DNA of 64,000 nucleotides from an uncultured Maribacter sp. (GCA_947498505.1 CANMKG010000003.1:62001-126000), one strand, 5' to 3'; numbered from the stretch's first letter, positions 20,768 through 31,192 are shown. A program made the numbers and translations. Notes: generated by a model not told the origin, from the sequence alone.

Positions 20768-22177
20768 ATGAAAAGAATTGTTAAAATTGTTCTTGCACTT
20801 TTTGCATTGGCTTTTGTTGGGTACTGGAGCTATAAGTACGTAAAAAACACAGCATCAATATTAGGAGTAATACATAAAGACGCCAAAGGTGTTGTAAAAG
20901 TAGGAGTCAATAGTATAAGTGAGACCTTAGTGTTGGATGCTCTAGGTGCCCCAAACTATTATTATAAGAACAGTTCTTTTAAAAGTTCTAACAGTAAAAA
21001 AGATACGGTAAAGGATGCAGGTGTTAATTTGCGTCCTTTTAATATTATTGGTTTTACTATGCCAAAAATTAAAAACACCATTTTTAGCGTTTTTAAGATA
21101 GACAATGCAGCGAATTTTAAAGAATATGCCCAACTATACGCGGTTGAAAACAATTTAGCTATTAAAGCTTCTAGTGAAGGGGTGTACCAATTTGTAGAAA
21201 TTAAAAAGAAAGGAGCCATTTGTGCTTGGAATAGCAAAAAACTTATAATAGCTATTGCTACCAATGTAAATCTAAAAAAGGTGGAGCCTGTTTTTTCTGA
21301 TGTTTTGTTGAATAATAAAGTAATAGAAGAAAAAGAAAACTATTGGATTAAGACACTTTTAGACTCTAAAGACCACTTGGCCTTTTTTACTAAAAAGGGG
21401 AAAGTCGCGGTTAATTTTAAAGATGGCGAAGCTAGCATTGAAGGTGCTTTTAAATCTAAAAATCAATTTCCAGAAGAGGTCTCACTTGAAATTATAAATA
21501 ACGCAGCCTTAAGTACACATTTGAATTTAGATTTTACGAATTCTGAAGTAAAAAATACTGTAACTAGTTTTTGTGAGTCTATACAGTTTTTTAAAAAAGC
21601 AGATATAAATGCTGCGAAATTTGTGAACAGAACTGATGGTAGTTTATATTTTGCAATGGCAGGCAACACAATACAAAATGATAGTATTATTACATATACA
21701 TATGATGATAACTTTAATAAAGTGGAACAGGCTACGGTTGAGGAAAAAATAGTTCCAAAGTTATATTTAAATTTCGGGCAAACAGAAGAGAGTCTTTATG
21801 AGTATTTAGAAAATCAAAAAGCTATTTCTAATAGGATGTTTACGGCACTCCCTTTTTATAAAATATACACACATGAAGAAGGTTTGTATACAACCTTTAA
21901 AACAGAACCAAAACAAAAGGTTTCAAACAAAATTGTAAGTCCTTATTTTTTTGACTTTAAAGCGGACTTCAAAAAGCTTGAAGAAAATAGTAGTATTTCG
22001 CATATAAGTCAGTATTTAAAATTGCTCGAAAATATGCGATTTACTGCCAAACAAAATTCTGACGAAATATTGGTAAAGGGCAATATTACTGGATATAATA
22101 GCAATGTAAATATTGTTTCGCAAATTGTTTTTGGATTGGAGGCTATAAAAAATCAGGAACCTTCAACTATAAAATAG
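20768..22177 (+). CDS. Membrane-anchored protein of unknown function
   Basis: 469 aa with one N-terminal hydrophobic helix (about 5-24, IVKIVLALFALAFVGYWSYK), which acts as an anchor or uncleaved signal; the rest is predicted periplasmic. I do not recognise a family. It is spaced like an operon partner of the preceding DUF4836-like protein and looks related in style (long, low-Cys, alternating beta stretches), which suggests the three exported proteins act together. Confidence 0.65.
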   Translation: MKRIVKIVLALFALAFVGYWSYKYVKNTASILGVIHKDAKGVVKVGVNSISETLVLDALGAPNYYYKNSSFKSSNSKKDTVKDAGVNLRPFNIIGFTMPKIKNTIFSVFKIDNAANFKEYAQLYAVENNLAIKASSEGVYQFVEIKKKGAICAWNSKKLIIAIATNVNLKKVEPVFSDVLLNNKVIEEKENYWIKTLLDSKDHLAFFTKKGKVAVNFKDGEASIEGAFKSKNQFPEEVSLEIINNAALSTHLNLDFTNSEVKNTVTSFCESIQFFKKADINAAKFVNRTDGSLYFAMAGNTIQNDSIITYTYDDNFNKVEQATVEEKIVPKLYLNFGQTEESLYEYLENQKAISNRMFTALPFYKIYTHEEGLYTTFKTEPKQKVSNKIVSPYFFDFKADFKKLEENSSISHISQYLKLLENMRFTAKQNSDEILVKGNITGYNSNVNIVSQIVFGLEAIKNQEPSTIK

Positions 22178-22355
22178 ACTGCTTGGTTTGTATTGATAAG
22201 TTATTCAAAGCTCTTATTTTGTTTTACTGCATTTCATCGATACTAGTAAATAATTAGTCTTTAGTTATCGTAAAAAACTATTTTAGTTTTATCTCTTCAA
22301 ACCAACTGGACGGTCTTTTTGGAATATAAGTGGTAATTGTTTTTATTTTAGAGGT

Positions 22356-23471
22356 ATGAACCTTAGCTATTGGGAATATAAAACTTGGCTATCATACGTA
22401 GACTATACTATTGTAGGCAGTGGTATAGTAGGACTTAACTGTGCTTTGCAACTAAGAAAAAAACACCCAAAAGCTAAAATATTGGTATTGGAAAAAGGTG
22501 TGCTACCACAAGGAGCAAGCACAAAAAATGCTGGCTTCGCATGTTTTGGAAGTATTTCGGAAATACTATCTGATTTGGAGTTTCATTCAGAACAAGAGGT
22601 TGTTAATTTAGTAAAAGAAAGATATTTAGGAATACAGTTGCTTAGAGAAACTCTTGGTGATATAAATATAGATTATCAGCAATTGGGTGGACACGAGTTG
22701 TTTTTAAACAGTAATGAAAAGTTGTTTAACTTTTGTTCAGAACAATTACCAAGAATAAATAAATTGCTTTTTTCCGTATTCCATCAAAATGTTTTTAAAA
22801 AACATGAAAACAGCTTCAATTTTAATGGCATTAAGGATGATTATATTACCCATATTTTAGAAGGGCAGATAGATACAGGAAAGATGATGCAAGCTTTATT
22901 GAAAAAAGTATTGAATCAAAATATTACAGTTTTAAACGCTATTACTGTTGAGAATTTTTCTGAAGACTTAAACTCGGTATTCGTTAAAACCAATCAATTT
23001 GAATTTAAAACTAAAAAACTATTTATCGCCACCAATGGTTTTGCCTCGCAATTGTTAAATGAGCATGTAAGCCCGGCGAGAGCCCAAGTTTTAATCACTA
23101 AACCAATTAAAAATTTACAAATAAAAGGTACTTTTCATTTAGATGAAGGGTATTATTATTTTAGAAATATTGATGATAGAATATTACTGGGTGGAGGTAG
23201 AAACCTTGATTTTAAACAAGAAGAAACTACTGAGTTAGGACAAACACAACAAATTCAAACTAAACTAGAAAAATTACTTAAAACAGTAATTTTACCTGAT
23301 AAGCCCTTTGAAATTGACCGAAGATGGAGTGGGATAATGGGAATAGGAAGGCAAAAAAAACCTATTATAAAATCAATTAGTTCTAACGTTTTTTGTGGTG
23401 TGAGGTTGGGAGGTATGGGTATAGCTATTGGTAGTAAAGTAGGTGAAGATTTAGCGAATACTTTGGATTGA
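22356..23471 (+). CDS. FAD-dependent oxidoreductase (DAO family)
   Basis: 371-aa flavoprotein of the D-amino-acid oxidase / glycine oxidase fold. The dinucleotide-binding motif VGSGIVGLNCALQL is near residue 21, with the acidic FAD-ribose residue in LVLEKG and the DAO pattern PQGASTKNAGFACFGSISEI. Near the C-terminus RRWSGIMGIG and GVRLGGMGIAIG form the second FAD contact. Substrate not evident; likely an amine or amino acid. No partner genes nearby. Confidence 0.85.
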   Translation: MNLSYWEYKTWLSYVDYTIVGSGIVGLNCALQLRKKHPKAKILVLEKGVLPQGASTKNAGFACFGSISEILSDLEFHSEQEVVNLVKERYLGIQLLRETLGDINIDYQQLGGHELFLNSNEKLFNFCSEQLPRINKLLFSVFHQNVFKKHENSFNFNGIKDDYITHILEGQIDTGKMMQALLKKVLNQNITVLNAITVENFSEDLNSVFVKTNQFEFKTKKLFIATNGFASQLLNEHVSPARAQVLITKPIKNLQIKGTFHLDEGYYYFRNIDDRILLGGGRNLDFKQEETTELGQTQQIQTKLEKLLKTVILPDKPFEIDRRWSGIMGIGRQKKPIIKSISSNVFCGVRLGGMGIAIGSKVGEDLANTLD

Positions 23472-23588
23472 TCTTAATTATTTTTTATATTGAATTCCCC
23501 CTTCTAAAATAGAGCTATTATAAGTTCTAATTCTTTCATCGATTTAACCTTTTTTATGCCGTGTTTTTTTAAAAAATACAGCTGATAA

Positions 23589-24203
23589 ATGAAAAAAGGA
23601 CTTCTTAATGTTTTGTGCGTGTTTGTATTGTTTAGTAGCTTTACAAGCTGTTCTACCTCAAAATCCAGATATCAAAAAGAATATGCGAAAATTTGGAAAG
23701 AGATGATTAAGTCAGATGCTTGGAAAAACGCTTTAGTTACTCCAAATGTTATCCAAAATCAAGAACAAAACGATTATGCGAGCATTGAAGATGATGTGGT
23801 ATTAGCAAATGAAACCAGTTCTAATGTAAAATTGGTGTCAGATTTTGAAAATAAATATAGTTCGTTAGTTTCCAGAGCATATTTTAAGATAATTGCCGAA
23901 GCAGAAAATGCTGATGTTCGTATTAAAGCAAATATGGAATATTGGAATGCAAAAGGAAATACTGAAAATCCAGATAAAACTTTAAAAAGAAATGTGTTTT
24001 TAGCTAAGCAAAAGTATGAAGCTCATAGCGAGATGCTCAAAGGATTAAAATCGTGGAATATTTTTAGTGAAGAACGTACTGCAGATTTAGATGCTTTTAA
24101 AGCAGAAAATGAAGTTGAGATTCATGGAATGTATACAAAAGGTGATACTGATAGGGCAATGATTAATTTGTTGGTGTATAAATTGGCAGATTTATATCAT
24201 TAA
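23589..24203 (+). CDS. Putative lipoprotein, unknown
   Basis: 204 aa with an N-terminal signal and lipobox (MKKGLLNVLCVFVLFSSFTS then C). The mature protein is largely helical and charged; no known domain recognised. It precedes the GreA/B-like gene by 33 bp on the same strand. Confidence 0.6.
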   Translation: MKKGLLNVLCVFVLFSSFTSCSTSKSRYQKEYAKIWKEMIKSDAWKNALVTPNVIQNQEQNDYASIEDDVVLANETSSNVKLVSDFENKYSSLVSRAYFKIIAEAENADVRIKANMEYWNAKGNTENPDKTLKRNVFLAKQKYEAHSEMLKGLKSWNIFSEERTADLDAFKAENEVEIHGMYTKGDTDRAMINLLVYKLADLYH

Positions 24204-24236
24204 AATAGAATTGATTTAAACCGTTACATTTGCCGT

Positions 24237-24692
24237 ATGGCGGACACACTCAAAGAAAAAGCTTTTCAGTTTTGTCATCAATCCATCAATAATAGAATAA
24301 AACGAATTTCTTTACAAATTGATGAAATTCAAAAAGCGTTACAATCTGAGACAAAAAGTAGTGCTGGTGATAAGCATGAAACTGGTAGAGCAATGATTCA
24401 GCTTGAACGAGAGAAGTTGGGACAACAACTTTTAGAAGCGGAAAAAACCAAACAAATTCTTTCAAAAGTTAACATAACTAAAAACATTTCAACAGTAGGC
24501 TTAGGAAGTTTTGTGAAAACTACCAAAGCAAATTATTTTATCGCCATATCGGCAGGAGAGTTTAAAGAAGGTTCCGATGTTGTATACTGTATATCCGCAG
24601 CAACTCCAATTGGACGTTTATTAGCAGGCAAAAAGGAAAAACAAATGTTTTCTTTTAATGGAACTAATATTGAAATTCAAGAAATTAGTTAA
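24237..24692 (+). CDS. GreA/GreB C-terminal-like protein
   Basis: 151 aa. A helical N-terminus (about 1-80, a coiled-coil-like pattern IDEIQKALQSETKSSAGDKH, ETGRAMIQLEREK) precedes a GreA/GreB-like C-terminal fold (VGLGSFVKTTKANYFIAIS, and SAATPIGRLLAGKKEKQMF). Databases often mislabel this family as 3-oxoacyl-ACP synthase; nothing supports that here. Role in transcription elongation is plausible but unproven. A TACATTTG element ends only 4 bp before the ATG. Confidence 0.75.
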   Translation: MADTLKEKAFQFCHQSINNRIKRISLQIDEIQKALQSETKSSAGDKHETGRAMIQLEREKLGQQLLEAEKTKQILSKVNITKNISTVGLGSFVKTTKANYFIAISAGEFKEGSDVVYCISAATPIGRLLAGKKEKQMFSFNGTNIEIQEIS

Positions 24693-24758
24693 GCCTTAAA
24701 AAGAAGAATCTCATACAATTAAGTTTATTTTCCATCTTTCTTGATTTAATTTAGTACT

Positions 24759-25889
24759 ATGAAATTTGTAATTGCGCCAGATAAGTATAAAGACTCTTTA
24801 ACAGGATTTCAATTTTGTGAAGCTGTTGAAGAAGGGTTAAAAAAGGTGTTTTCTAATGCTGAAATTATAAAAAAACCTTTGGCTGATGGTGGAGATGGTA
24901 CTATACCCATTGTTAAACACTATTTAGATGCTGAAGAAGTAAAAGTCGAGGTTAATAACCCACTTTTTAGACTGGTTGAAGCATCATATCTCTATGCAAA
25001 AAAAAGCCAGACAGCTTATGTTGAAATGGCCGAAGCTTCCGGTTTAAAATTACTTGAGACAGAAGATAGAAATTGTATGTATACTTCGTCTTTTGGAACA
25101 GGAGAGTTAATTGCGCAAGCCATTGCGAAAGGAGTAAAAACAATTATTTTAGGAATTGGTGGGAGTGCTACTAATGATGGTGGAATAGGAATGGCCGCAG
25201 CTTTAGGATATCGGTTTTTAGATGTAAATAATGAAGAGATAAAACCAATTGGAGCTAACTTAAGCGCAATTTGTAAAATTGATGACACCAAGGTTAATAA
25301 TGGTTTGGAAAGTGTGAATATAAAAGTTGCTTGCGATGTTACAAATCCGTTATATGGAAAAACGGGAGCGGCATATGTTTATGGTAAACAAAAAGGAGCA
25401 ACGGAGAGCGAGTTAAAAATTTTAGATGCTGGACTTCAAAATTATGCGAAGGTTGTTCAAAAGCATTTTAAATGTAATGTTCAGGATGTAAAAGGAGCTG
25501 GAGCAGCTGGTGGAATGGGTGCAGGAACGTATGTTTTTTTAAAAGGAAAGTTAGTTTCAGGCATTAAATTAATAAAAGAACTAGCCAGCTTTGATGAAGC
25601 CATACAAAATGCAGATTGGATTATTACCGGGGAAGGACAGTTGGATAGTCAAACACTTTCTGGTAAGACCATAAATGGAGTATTAAAATCTGCGCAAAAA
25701 ATAAATATACCTGTTGCTGCGCTTTGCGGATCGGTTGACCTTTCGTTAGAAGACCAAAGTAAAATGGGGCTTTCATATGTTAGTGCCATTACACAAGGAG
25801 TTAGCACACTTCAAGAAGCAATGGAAAACAGTTATGGTAATTTAATAAAAACAACGTACAATTTTGCGAAAATTTTAAAGGAGTGCTAA
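24759..25889 (+). CDS. Glycerate kinase
   Basis: Phosphorylates D-glycerate using ATP. 376 aa, glycerate kinase type-1 family: MKFVIAPDKYKDSLTGFQ start, KPLADGGDGT, LGIGGSATNDGGIGMAAALG, KGAGAAGGMGAG and TGEGQLDSQTLSGKT are diagnostic. Tail-to-tail with arfB, overlapping by 4 bp. No other glyoxylate/glycerate gene is adjacent. Confidence 0.95.
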   Translation: MKFVIAPDKYKDSLTGFQFCEAVEEGLKKVFSNAEIIKKPLADGGDGTIPIVKHYLDAEEVKVEVNNPLFRLVEASYLYAKKSQTAYVEMAEASGLKLLETEDRNCMYTSSFGTGELIAQAIAKGVKTIILGIGGSATNDGGIGMAAALGYRFLDVNNEEIKPIGANLSAICKIDDTKVNNGLESVNIKVACDVTNPLYGKTGAAYVYGKQKGATESELKILDAGLQNYAKVVQKHFKCNVQDVKGAGAAGGMGAGTYVFLKGKLVSGIKLIKELASFDEAIQNADWIITGEGQLDSQTLSGKTINGVLKSAQKINIPVAALCGSVDLSLEDQSKMGLSYVSAITQGVSTLQEAMENSYGNLIKTTYNFAKILKEC

Positions 25890-26290
25890 TCTAAATTGGG
25901 CTTTTTTCTATTTGTTTTTTTCTCTGAAGATTTTCTTTTGCTTTTTAATCGCTTTTCTATTGCTGCTTTTCCGGGTCTAGTCTTTTTTCTTTTTTTGTGA
26001 ATTTTAAGAGAAAGAATAAGTAAATCAATAAAACGTTTAACTACAATTGCTTTGTTTTTGTGCTGACTTCTGCTTTCATCACATTGTAATATTAATACAC
26101 TTTCTTTTGTAATTCTAGAGCACAATTTTTCTTGTAAACGTTCTTTTTCTGAGTTAGATAGTCCTTTGGAGTTTACAATATCAAAAGTTAATTCTATTTT
26201 AGACGAAACTTTATTTACATGCTGTCCTCCTGCACCACTACTACGAATAGCTTTAAATTGAAGTTCTTGGATTAATTGCTTTTTATTCAA
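25886..26290 (-). CDS. arfB: ArfB-like peptidyl-tRNA hydrolase (ribosome rescue)
   Basis: Rescues stalled ribosomes by hydrolysing peptidyl-tRNA. 134 aa: GGQ motif at residues 21-23 (RSSGAGGQHVNKVSSKIEL) and a Lys/Arg-rich C-terminal tail (KKRKKTRPGKAAIEKRLKSK) that in ArfB enters the mRNA channel. The short length excludes a full release factor. Five bp downstream of the ABC ATPase gene on the same strand. Confidence 0.93.
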   Translation of the reverse strand: MNKKQLIQELQFKAIRSSGAGGQHVNKVSSKIELTFDIVNSKGLSNSEKERLQEKLCSRITKESVLILQCDESRSQHKNKAIVVKRFIDLLILSLKIHKKRKKTRPGKAAIEKRLKSKRKSSEKKTNRKKPNLD

Positions 26291-26295
26291 GATAG

Positions 26296-27267
26296 TTACG
26301 GAAGCCGTTTATTAATAATATCAATAGGAATATTTAAAAATACTTCCTCTTCAAGGGTTAAATCTTCATTAGAATTAAAGTAAACAATTTGTTCGTTATA
26401 AACACCTTCAATTAAAAAGAAGCTACCCATTGGGTATTTTTTTTTGGGAATAATTTTGAATCCTGATGATTTAGATACTTTAAATTCATGAGCATACACA
26501 ATAATTTTTTCCTCAGTATTAGCATATGGTTTCAAAACGCTAATAGGAATTAAATTGGCCTCACCAAATAGGCTAGCGATATAAATTTCTTTAGGATTTT
26601 GATAAAGCTCTTGAGTAGTATTGTCTGCGATTATGTTGTTGTCTTTAAGTACAATAATCCTATCTGCAAATGGTAATACATCATTATAATCATGAGTTGC
26701 TGTTATACAGGTAATATTGTTTTTTTTAGCAAAATTAAAGATGTTCCTGCGCAAACTGTTTTTTAAAAAGTTATCTATATGCCCAAAAGGCTCATCTAGT
26801 AAGAGTACCTCTGGTTTTTGTGCTAAAACACGAGCTAATGCTACACGCTGTTGCTGACCGCCACTGAGTAATTTTACTTTGGTGTTTGCAAAAGCGGTCA
26901 TTTTAATAAGGTCAAGAAGCTCTTGTGTACGTTCTTCCAGTGCCTCTGGAAAGAATACGGAAAGATATTGGCTTATATTTTCCTTGACCGAAATATGAGG
27001 CATTAAGTCAAAGTTTTGCGATAAATATTTCATTTGAGGCATACCCGGCACAAGGTTGTATGCAGGACCCAAAACCTGTGTATTGTTCCAAAATATTTCA
27101 CCTTCGTCTAAATCAAATAATCCGTAAATACTCTTTAATAAGGTGCTTTTTCCGCAACCACTTTCTCCAATTATAGATACATGTTCACCTTTTTGTATAG
27201 TAAGATTTATGTTTTTTAAAACAGATTTTTGGTCATACCGAAAGGATACATTATTTAACTTAAGCAT
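26296..27267 (-). CDS. Orphan ABC transporter ATP-binding protein
   Basis: 323-aa ATPase of an importer-like ABC system. Walker A GESGCGKST (about 35-43), signature LSGGQQQRVALAR, Walker B VLLLDEPFGHID, and switch His in TATHDY. The C-terminal 90 residues form an extra domain reminiscent of the regulatory (TOBE-like) tail of CysA/PotA-type ATPases. No permease or binding protein is adjacent: neighbours are arfB and a prolyl oligopeptidase. Substrate unknown. Confidence 0.88.
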   Translation of the reverse strand: MLKLNNVSFRYDQKSVLKNINLTIQKGEHVSIIGESGCGKSTLLKSIYGLFDLDEGEIFWNNTQVLGPAYNLVPGMPQMKYLSQNFDLMPHISVKENISQYLSVFFPEALEERTQELLDLIKMTAFANTKVKLLSGGQQQRVALARVLAQKPEVLLLDEPFGHIDNFLKNSLRRNIFNFAKKNNITCITATHDYNDVLPFADRIIVLKDNNIIADNTTQELYQNPKEIYIASLFGEANLIPISVLKPYANTEEKIIVYAHEFKVSKSSGFKIIPKKKYPMGSFFLIEGVYNEQIVYFNSNEDLTLEEEVFLNIPIDIINKRLP

Positions 27268-27274
27268 GTTATAA

Positions 27275-29425
27275 TTAATCTTTGAGCTCTTTTATTGCTA
27301 ATTGATTTGGTAAACTTTTGAAACCCATGTTAAAGAGCGTAAACCCGAAAATATCGGCATATTGTTCTATAGTTTTACTAACTGGAGTTCCAGCTCCATG
27401 ACCAGCATTCGTTTCAATACGTATTAAAGTTGGGTTAGTACCTGTTTGTTTATCTTGAAGTTCTGCAGCAAATTTAAAGCTATGAGCAGGAACAACACGG
27501 TCGTCATGATCACCAGTAGTAATTAATGTTGCGGGGTAAGCTATTCCCTTTTTTACATTGTGTACGGGTGAATACCCTAAAAGATATTCAAACATTTCTT
27601 TATTTTCTTCTGATGTACCATAATCATATGCCCAACCAGCACCAGATGTAAAAGTGTGATAGCGCAGCATATCTAAAACGCCAACTGCGGGTAAAACAAC
27701 TTTCATTAAATTGGGTCTTTGCGTCATTGTAGCGCCAACCAATAATCCGCCATTACTACCACCTCGTATCGCAAGATAGTCTGATGAAGTATATTTATTT
27801 TCGATAAGATATTCTGCCGCAGCGATAAAATCGTCAAATACGTTTTGCTTTTTTAATTTTGTGCCTGCATCATGCCATTTTTTACCATATTCTCCACCAC
27901 CACGTAGATTTGGCACAGCGTAAATGCCTCCTTGCTCCATCCATACTGCATTTACAATACTAAATGAAGGTGTTAAATTAACATTGAACCCACCGTAACC
28001 ATAAAGAATAGTTGGGTTTTTACCATTTAAGGGAGTGCCTTTTTTATATGTAATTATCATTGGCACTTTAGTGCTATCTTTTGAGCTGTAAAATACTTGC
28101 TTAGACTCATAATCTTCAGGATTAAAATCTATTTGTGGTTGCCAGTACAATTCATACGCTCCTGTAGCAATATTGTATTTATATGATGAACTGGGTGTTT
28201 TATAATTTGAAAAAGAAAAATAGAGTTCTTTATTTTCTTTTTTTGTTCCAAAACCACTGGCGCTGCCCACTCCTGGAAGTTTTACTTCACGAACTAATTT
28301 ACCATTATAGTCGTATTGGAACACTTTAGAAATTGCATCTATCATATATTCAGCAAAAAAGTAACCGCCACCTTTATTGGGACTAAGTACGTTTTCAGTT
28401 TCAGGAATAAAATCTATCCAATTTTCAGATGTTGGGTTAGTTGCATCTACAGTAACTATTTTTTTATTTGGAGCATTTAGGTTGGTAACGATGAACAACT
28501 TAGTCCCTTCGTTTTCAATTACATAACTGTCCGTTTCAGTATGATTTAATATGGTTACTAATTTTGAATTTTCTTTGGATAAATCTTTAATAAACAATTT
28601 ATTTCCAGAGGTAGAAACCGCGGCTGAAATAAGCAGGTATTTATTATCATTAGTAACACTAGCGCCAACGTATCTATGTTTTTCTTCAGGTGTTCCTCCA
28701 AAAATTAACTTATCTTCTTTTTGAGCTGTACCCAGCTTGTGAAAATACACCTTATGCTGGTCTGTTTTCGCACTTAACTCACTTCCCTCTGGTTTGTCAT
28801 AACTGGAGTAATAAAAACCTTCATTACCCTTCCAAGAAATTCCGCTGAATTTGATATCAACCAGAGTGTCTTCAACGATTTCTTTAGTTTTTGCATTAAT
28901 TACTATTGCTTTACGCCAATCACTACCTCCTTCAGAAATTAAATATGCAGCTAATGAACCATCTTTTGTAAAACTTAAACCAGCTAAAGAGGTTGTACCG
29001 TCTTTCGAAAATGTATTAGGATTTAAGAATTCTTCAGTTTCTCCATTTCCCAATTTTCGATATATAACGTATTGGTTTTGCAGCCCATCATTTTTATAAA
29101 AATACGTGTAATCTCCTTCTTTAAATGGCACTCCTATCTTTTCGTAGTTCCATAATTTTTCTAGACGGTTTTTAAGGTTTTCGCGAAACGGTATTTGATT
29201 AAGGTAACTAAAAGTTGCATTGTTTTGTTTTTGCACCCATTTTTTAGTGTCTGAGCTGTTGTCATCTTCTAACCAGCGATAAGGGTCTTCCACTTTAGTA
29301 CCAAAATAGGTTTCTGAGACTCCAACCTTAGAAGTATAGGGATAATTTATCTGCATGTTTAAATTTTGAGCGATTATAGGTGAAAGCATACCAGATGCAA
29401 GCAAACCTAAGAAATACTTTTTCAT
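27275..29425 (-). CDS. Prolyl oligopeptidase family (S9) serine peptidase, exported
   Basis: 716 aa with a signal peptide ([20 protein letters not shown]), so probably periplasmic. An N-terminal beta-propeller (about 80-430) is followed by the alpha/beta hydrolase domain. Catalytic residues are visible as Ser in [11 protein letters not shown], Asp in GDHDDRVVP and His in NAGHGAGTP. Cleaves after proline in short peptides. Length is normal for the family. Confidence 0.94.
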   Translation of the reverse strand: MKKYFLGLLASGMLSPIIAQNLNMQINYPYTSKVGVSETYFGTKVEDPYRWLEDDNSSDTKKWVQKQNNATFSYLNQIPFRENLKNRLEKLWNYEKIGVPFKEGDYTYFYKNDGLQNQYVIYRKLGNGETEEFLNPNTFSKDGTTSLAGLSFTKDGSLAAYLISEGGSDWRKAIVINAKTKEIVEDTLVDIKFSGISWKGNEGFYYSSYDKPEGSELSAKTDQHKVYFHKLGTAQKEDKLIFGGTPEEKHRYVGASVTNDNKYLLISAAVSTSGNKLFIKDLSKENSKLVTILNHTETDSYVIENEGTKLFIVTNLNAPNKKIVTVDATNPTSENWIDFIPETENVLSPNKGGGYFFAEYMIDAISKVFQYDYNGKLVREVKLPGVGSASGFGTKKENKELYFSFSNYKTPSSSYKYNIATGAYELYWQPQIDFNPEDYESKQVFYSSKDSTKVPMIITYKKGTPLNGKNPTILYGYGGFNVNLTPSFSIVNAVWMEQGGIYAVPNLRGGGEYGKKWHDAGTKLKKQNVFDDFIAAAEYLIENKYTSSDYLAIRGGSNGGLLVGATMTQRPNLMKVVLPAVGVLDMLRYHTFTSGAGWAYDYGTSEENKEMFEYLLGYSPVHNVKKGIAYPATLITTGDHDDRVVPAHSFKFAAELQDKQTGTNPTLIRIETNAGHGAGTPVSKTIEQYADIFGFTLFNMGFKSLPNQLAIKELKD

Positions 29426-29461
29426 TGTGTGTTAAATTCGTCAACCCTAAAATACCATAAA

Positions 29462-29495
29462 AAAACCTTTGAAACATTAATGTTTCAAAGGTTTT
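29462..29495 (-). terminator. Terminator after asd
   Basis: A perfect 34-bp palindrome (arms centred on ACCTTTGAAACAT / ATGTTTCAAAGGT) followed on the minus strand by a run of T. It lies between the asd stop and the prolyl oligopeptidase start. Confidence 0.85.
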
Positions 29496-29520
29496 AACAC
29501 TATATAAAATTGAAAATAAA

Positions 29521-30510
29521 CTATACTAGTTTGTTTTCAACTAAGTATTCAGCAATTTGTACCGCATTTGTTGCAGCTCCTTTTCTAAGGTTATCCGCAA
29601 CAATCCACATATTTAATGTATTTGGCTGTGTTTCATCTCTACGTAATCTACCTACAAATACTTCATCTTTATCATGCGCATAAATTGGCATTGGATATGT
29701 GTTTGTATCTGGATTATCTTGAACAATAACACCAGGAGTACTACTTAAAAGCGAACGAACTTCACTTAGCTCAAAATCATTTTCAAACTCAACATTTACA
29801 GATTCTGAATGTCCACCAGCAGTAGGAATTCTAACAGCCGTAGCACTAACAGAGAATGTTCTGTCGTTAAATATTTTTTGTGGTTCGCGAGCTAGTTTCA
29901 TTTCTTCTTTGGTATACCCGTTTTCTAAGAAAACATCACAATGTGGTAAAGCATTTTTACCAATAGGATAAGGATAAGCCATTTCACCATCTACTCCAGC
30001 AATCTCATTTTCTAATTGTTGCACAGCTTTTACACCAGTACCAGAAACCGATTGATATGTGGAAACCACTACACGTTTCATTTTATACTTTTCATGTAAA
30101 GGAGATAAAGCCAATACCATTTGAATTGTTGAACAATTTGGATTAGCTATAATTTTATCTTGAGCAGTAATTTCGTTTGCGTTAATTTCAGGAACGACTA
30201 ATTTTTTATCAGGATCCATTCTCCAAGCTGAAGAATTGTCAACTACAGTAGTACCAACTTCCGCAAATTTCGGGGCCCATTCTAATGAGGTGTCTCCCCC
30301 AGCAGAAAATATTGCAATGTCTGGTTTTGCTTCCACTGCTGTTGCTAAACCAATTACGGTATATTCATTTCCTTGAAATGACATTTTTTTACCTACCGAA
30401 CGCTCTGAAGCCACTAATAAAAGCTCTGTAATTGGGAAATTACGTTCTGCTAATACTTTTAGCATTACCTCTCCAACCATACCTGTGGCACCTACAACTG
30501 CTACTTTCAC
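29521..30510 (-). CDS. asd: Aspartate-semialdehyde dehydrogenase
   Basis: Reduces aspartyl phosphate to the semialdehyde for lysine/diaminopimelate, threonine and methionine synthesis. 329 aa: MKVAVVGATGMVGEVMLKVL (NADP binding), catalytic Cys126 in NPNCSTIQ, catalytic His in PTAGGHSES. A TACCTTTG promoter element lies 28 bp upstream (30538-30545 on the complement). Confidence 0.96.
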   Translation of the reverse strand: MKVAVVGATGMVGEVMLKVLAERNFPITELLLVASERSVGKKMSFQGNEYTVIGLATAVEAKPDIAIFSAGGDTSLEWAPKFAEVGTTVVDNSSAWRMDPDKKLVVPEINANEITAQDKIIANPNCSTIQMVLALSPLHEKYKMKRVVVSTYQSVSGTGVKAVQQLENEIAGVDGEMAYPYPIGKNALPHCDVFLENGYTKEEMKLAREPQKIFNDRTFSVSATAVRIPTAGGHSESVNVEFENDFELSEVRSLLSSTPGVIVQDNPDTNTYPMPIYAHDKDEVFVGRLRRDETQPNTLNMWIVADNLRKGAATNAVQIAEYLVENKLV

Positions 30511-30651
30511 TTTAATTTATTTTAATAATTTGTTTAGCAAAGGTACGTAATAGGTATTGCTACAGGAAACTTTTTAAAAGAGAATAATTAAAATTTAACA
30601 AAATGTTTTATTTGTAACATTTGTTGTGTTTTATAAATCTGTATAAAGAAA

Positions 30652-30676
30652 AACTCCCGCTGTATCAGCAGGAGTT
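30652..30676 (-). terminator. Terminator after mscL
   Basis: An 11-bp stem AACTCC-x-GCTG/CAGC-x-GGAGTT with one mismatch and a 3-nt loop, followed on the minus strand by a T-run. Confidence 0.8.
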
Positions 30677-30703
30677 AAACTTTTTGAAAATAGGGAAAAG
30701 AGT

Positions 30704-31105
30704 TTATTTTTTAAGTAAATCTCTTATCTCACCTAATAATTCTTCTTGAGAAGGTCCAGCTGGTGGAGCAGGCTCTTCTTCTTTTGCTTTTTTCATTTTG
30801 TTTACACCTTTTACAACCATAAACATTACAAAGGCAACAATAATAAAGTCGATAACGTTTGTTAAAAACTCACCATATAAAACAGCTACTTCTCCAACTT
30901 TTTCACCAGCATCATTCATAGTTCCTTCTTTTAAAATGTGCTTTAAATCTTTGAAATTTGTATCAAATATTAATCCAATTAATGGAGAAACAATTCCTCC
31001 TGTAAATGAAGCTACCACTTTGTTAAAAGCAGCACCCATAACAAATCCAACGGCAATATCTACTAGATTGCCTTTCATCGCAAAATCCTTGAATTCTTTA
31101 AGCAT
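30704..31105 (-). CDS. mscL: Large-conductance mechanosensitive channel
   Basis: Pentameric inner-membrane channel that opens on osmotic downshock. 133 aa: N-terminal amphipathic helix and TM1 (MLKEFKDFAMKGNLVDIAVG, FVMGAAFNKVV), TM2 (LTNVIDFIIVAFVMFMVVKG) and a charged cytoplasmic C-terminal helix. Standard length. Confidence 0.96.
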   Translation of the reverse strand: MLKEFKDFAMKGNLVDIAVGFVMGAAFNKVVASFTGGIVSPLIGLIFDTNFKDLKHILKEGTMNDAGEKVGEVAVLYGEFLTNVIDFIIVAFVMFMVVKGVNKMKKAKEEEPAPPAGPSQEELLGEIRDLLKK

Positions 31106-31192
31106 GATTGAGTGTTTTTTTATTAATAATTAATTTTAGTGTACGCTAATGTAGTAAAAAAAGTTTCTTAAATAAATGTTAAGACAAATTGT

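Noticed and set aside
24237-24692. 3-oxoacyl-ACP synthase, a label common for this family
   Set aside because: No thiolase motifs; length and fold match a GreA/B-like protein.
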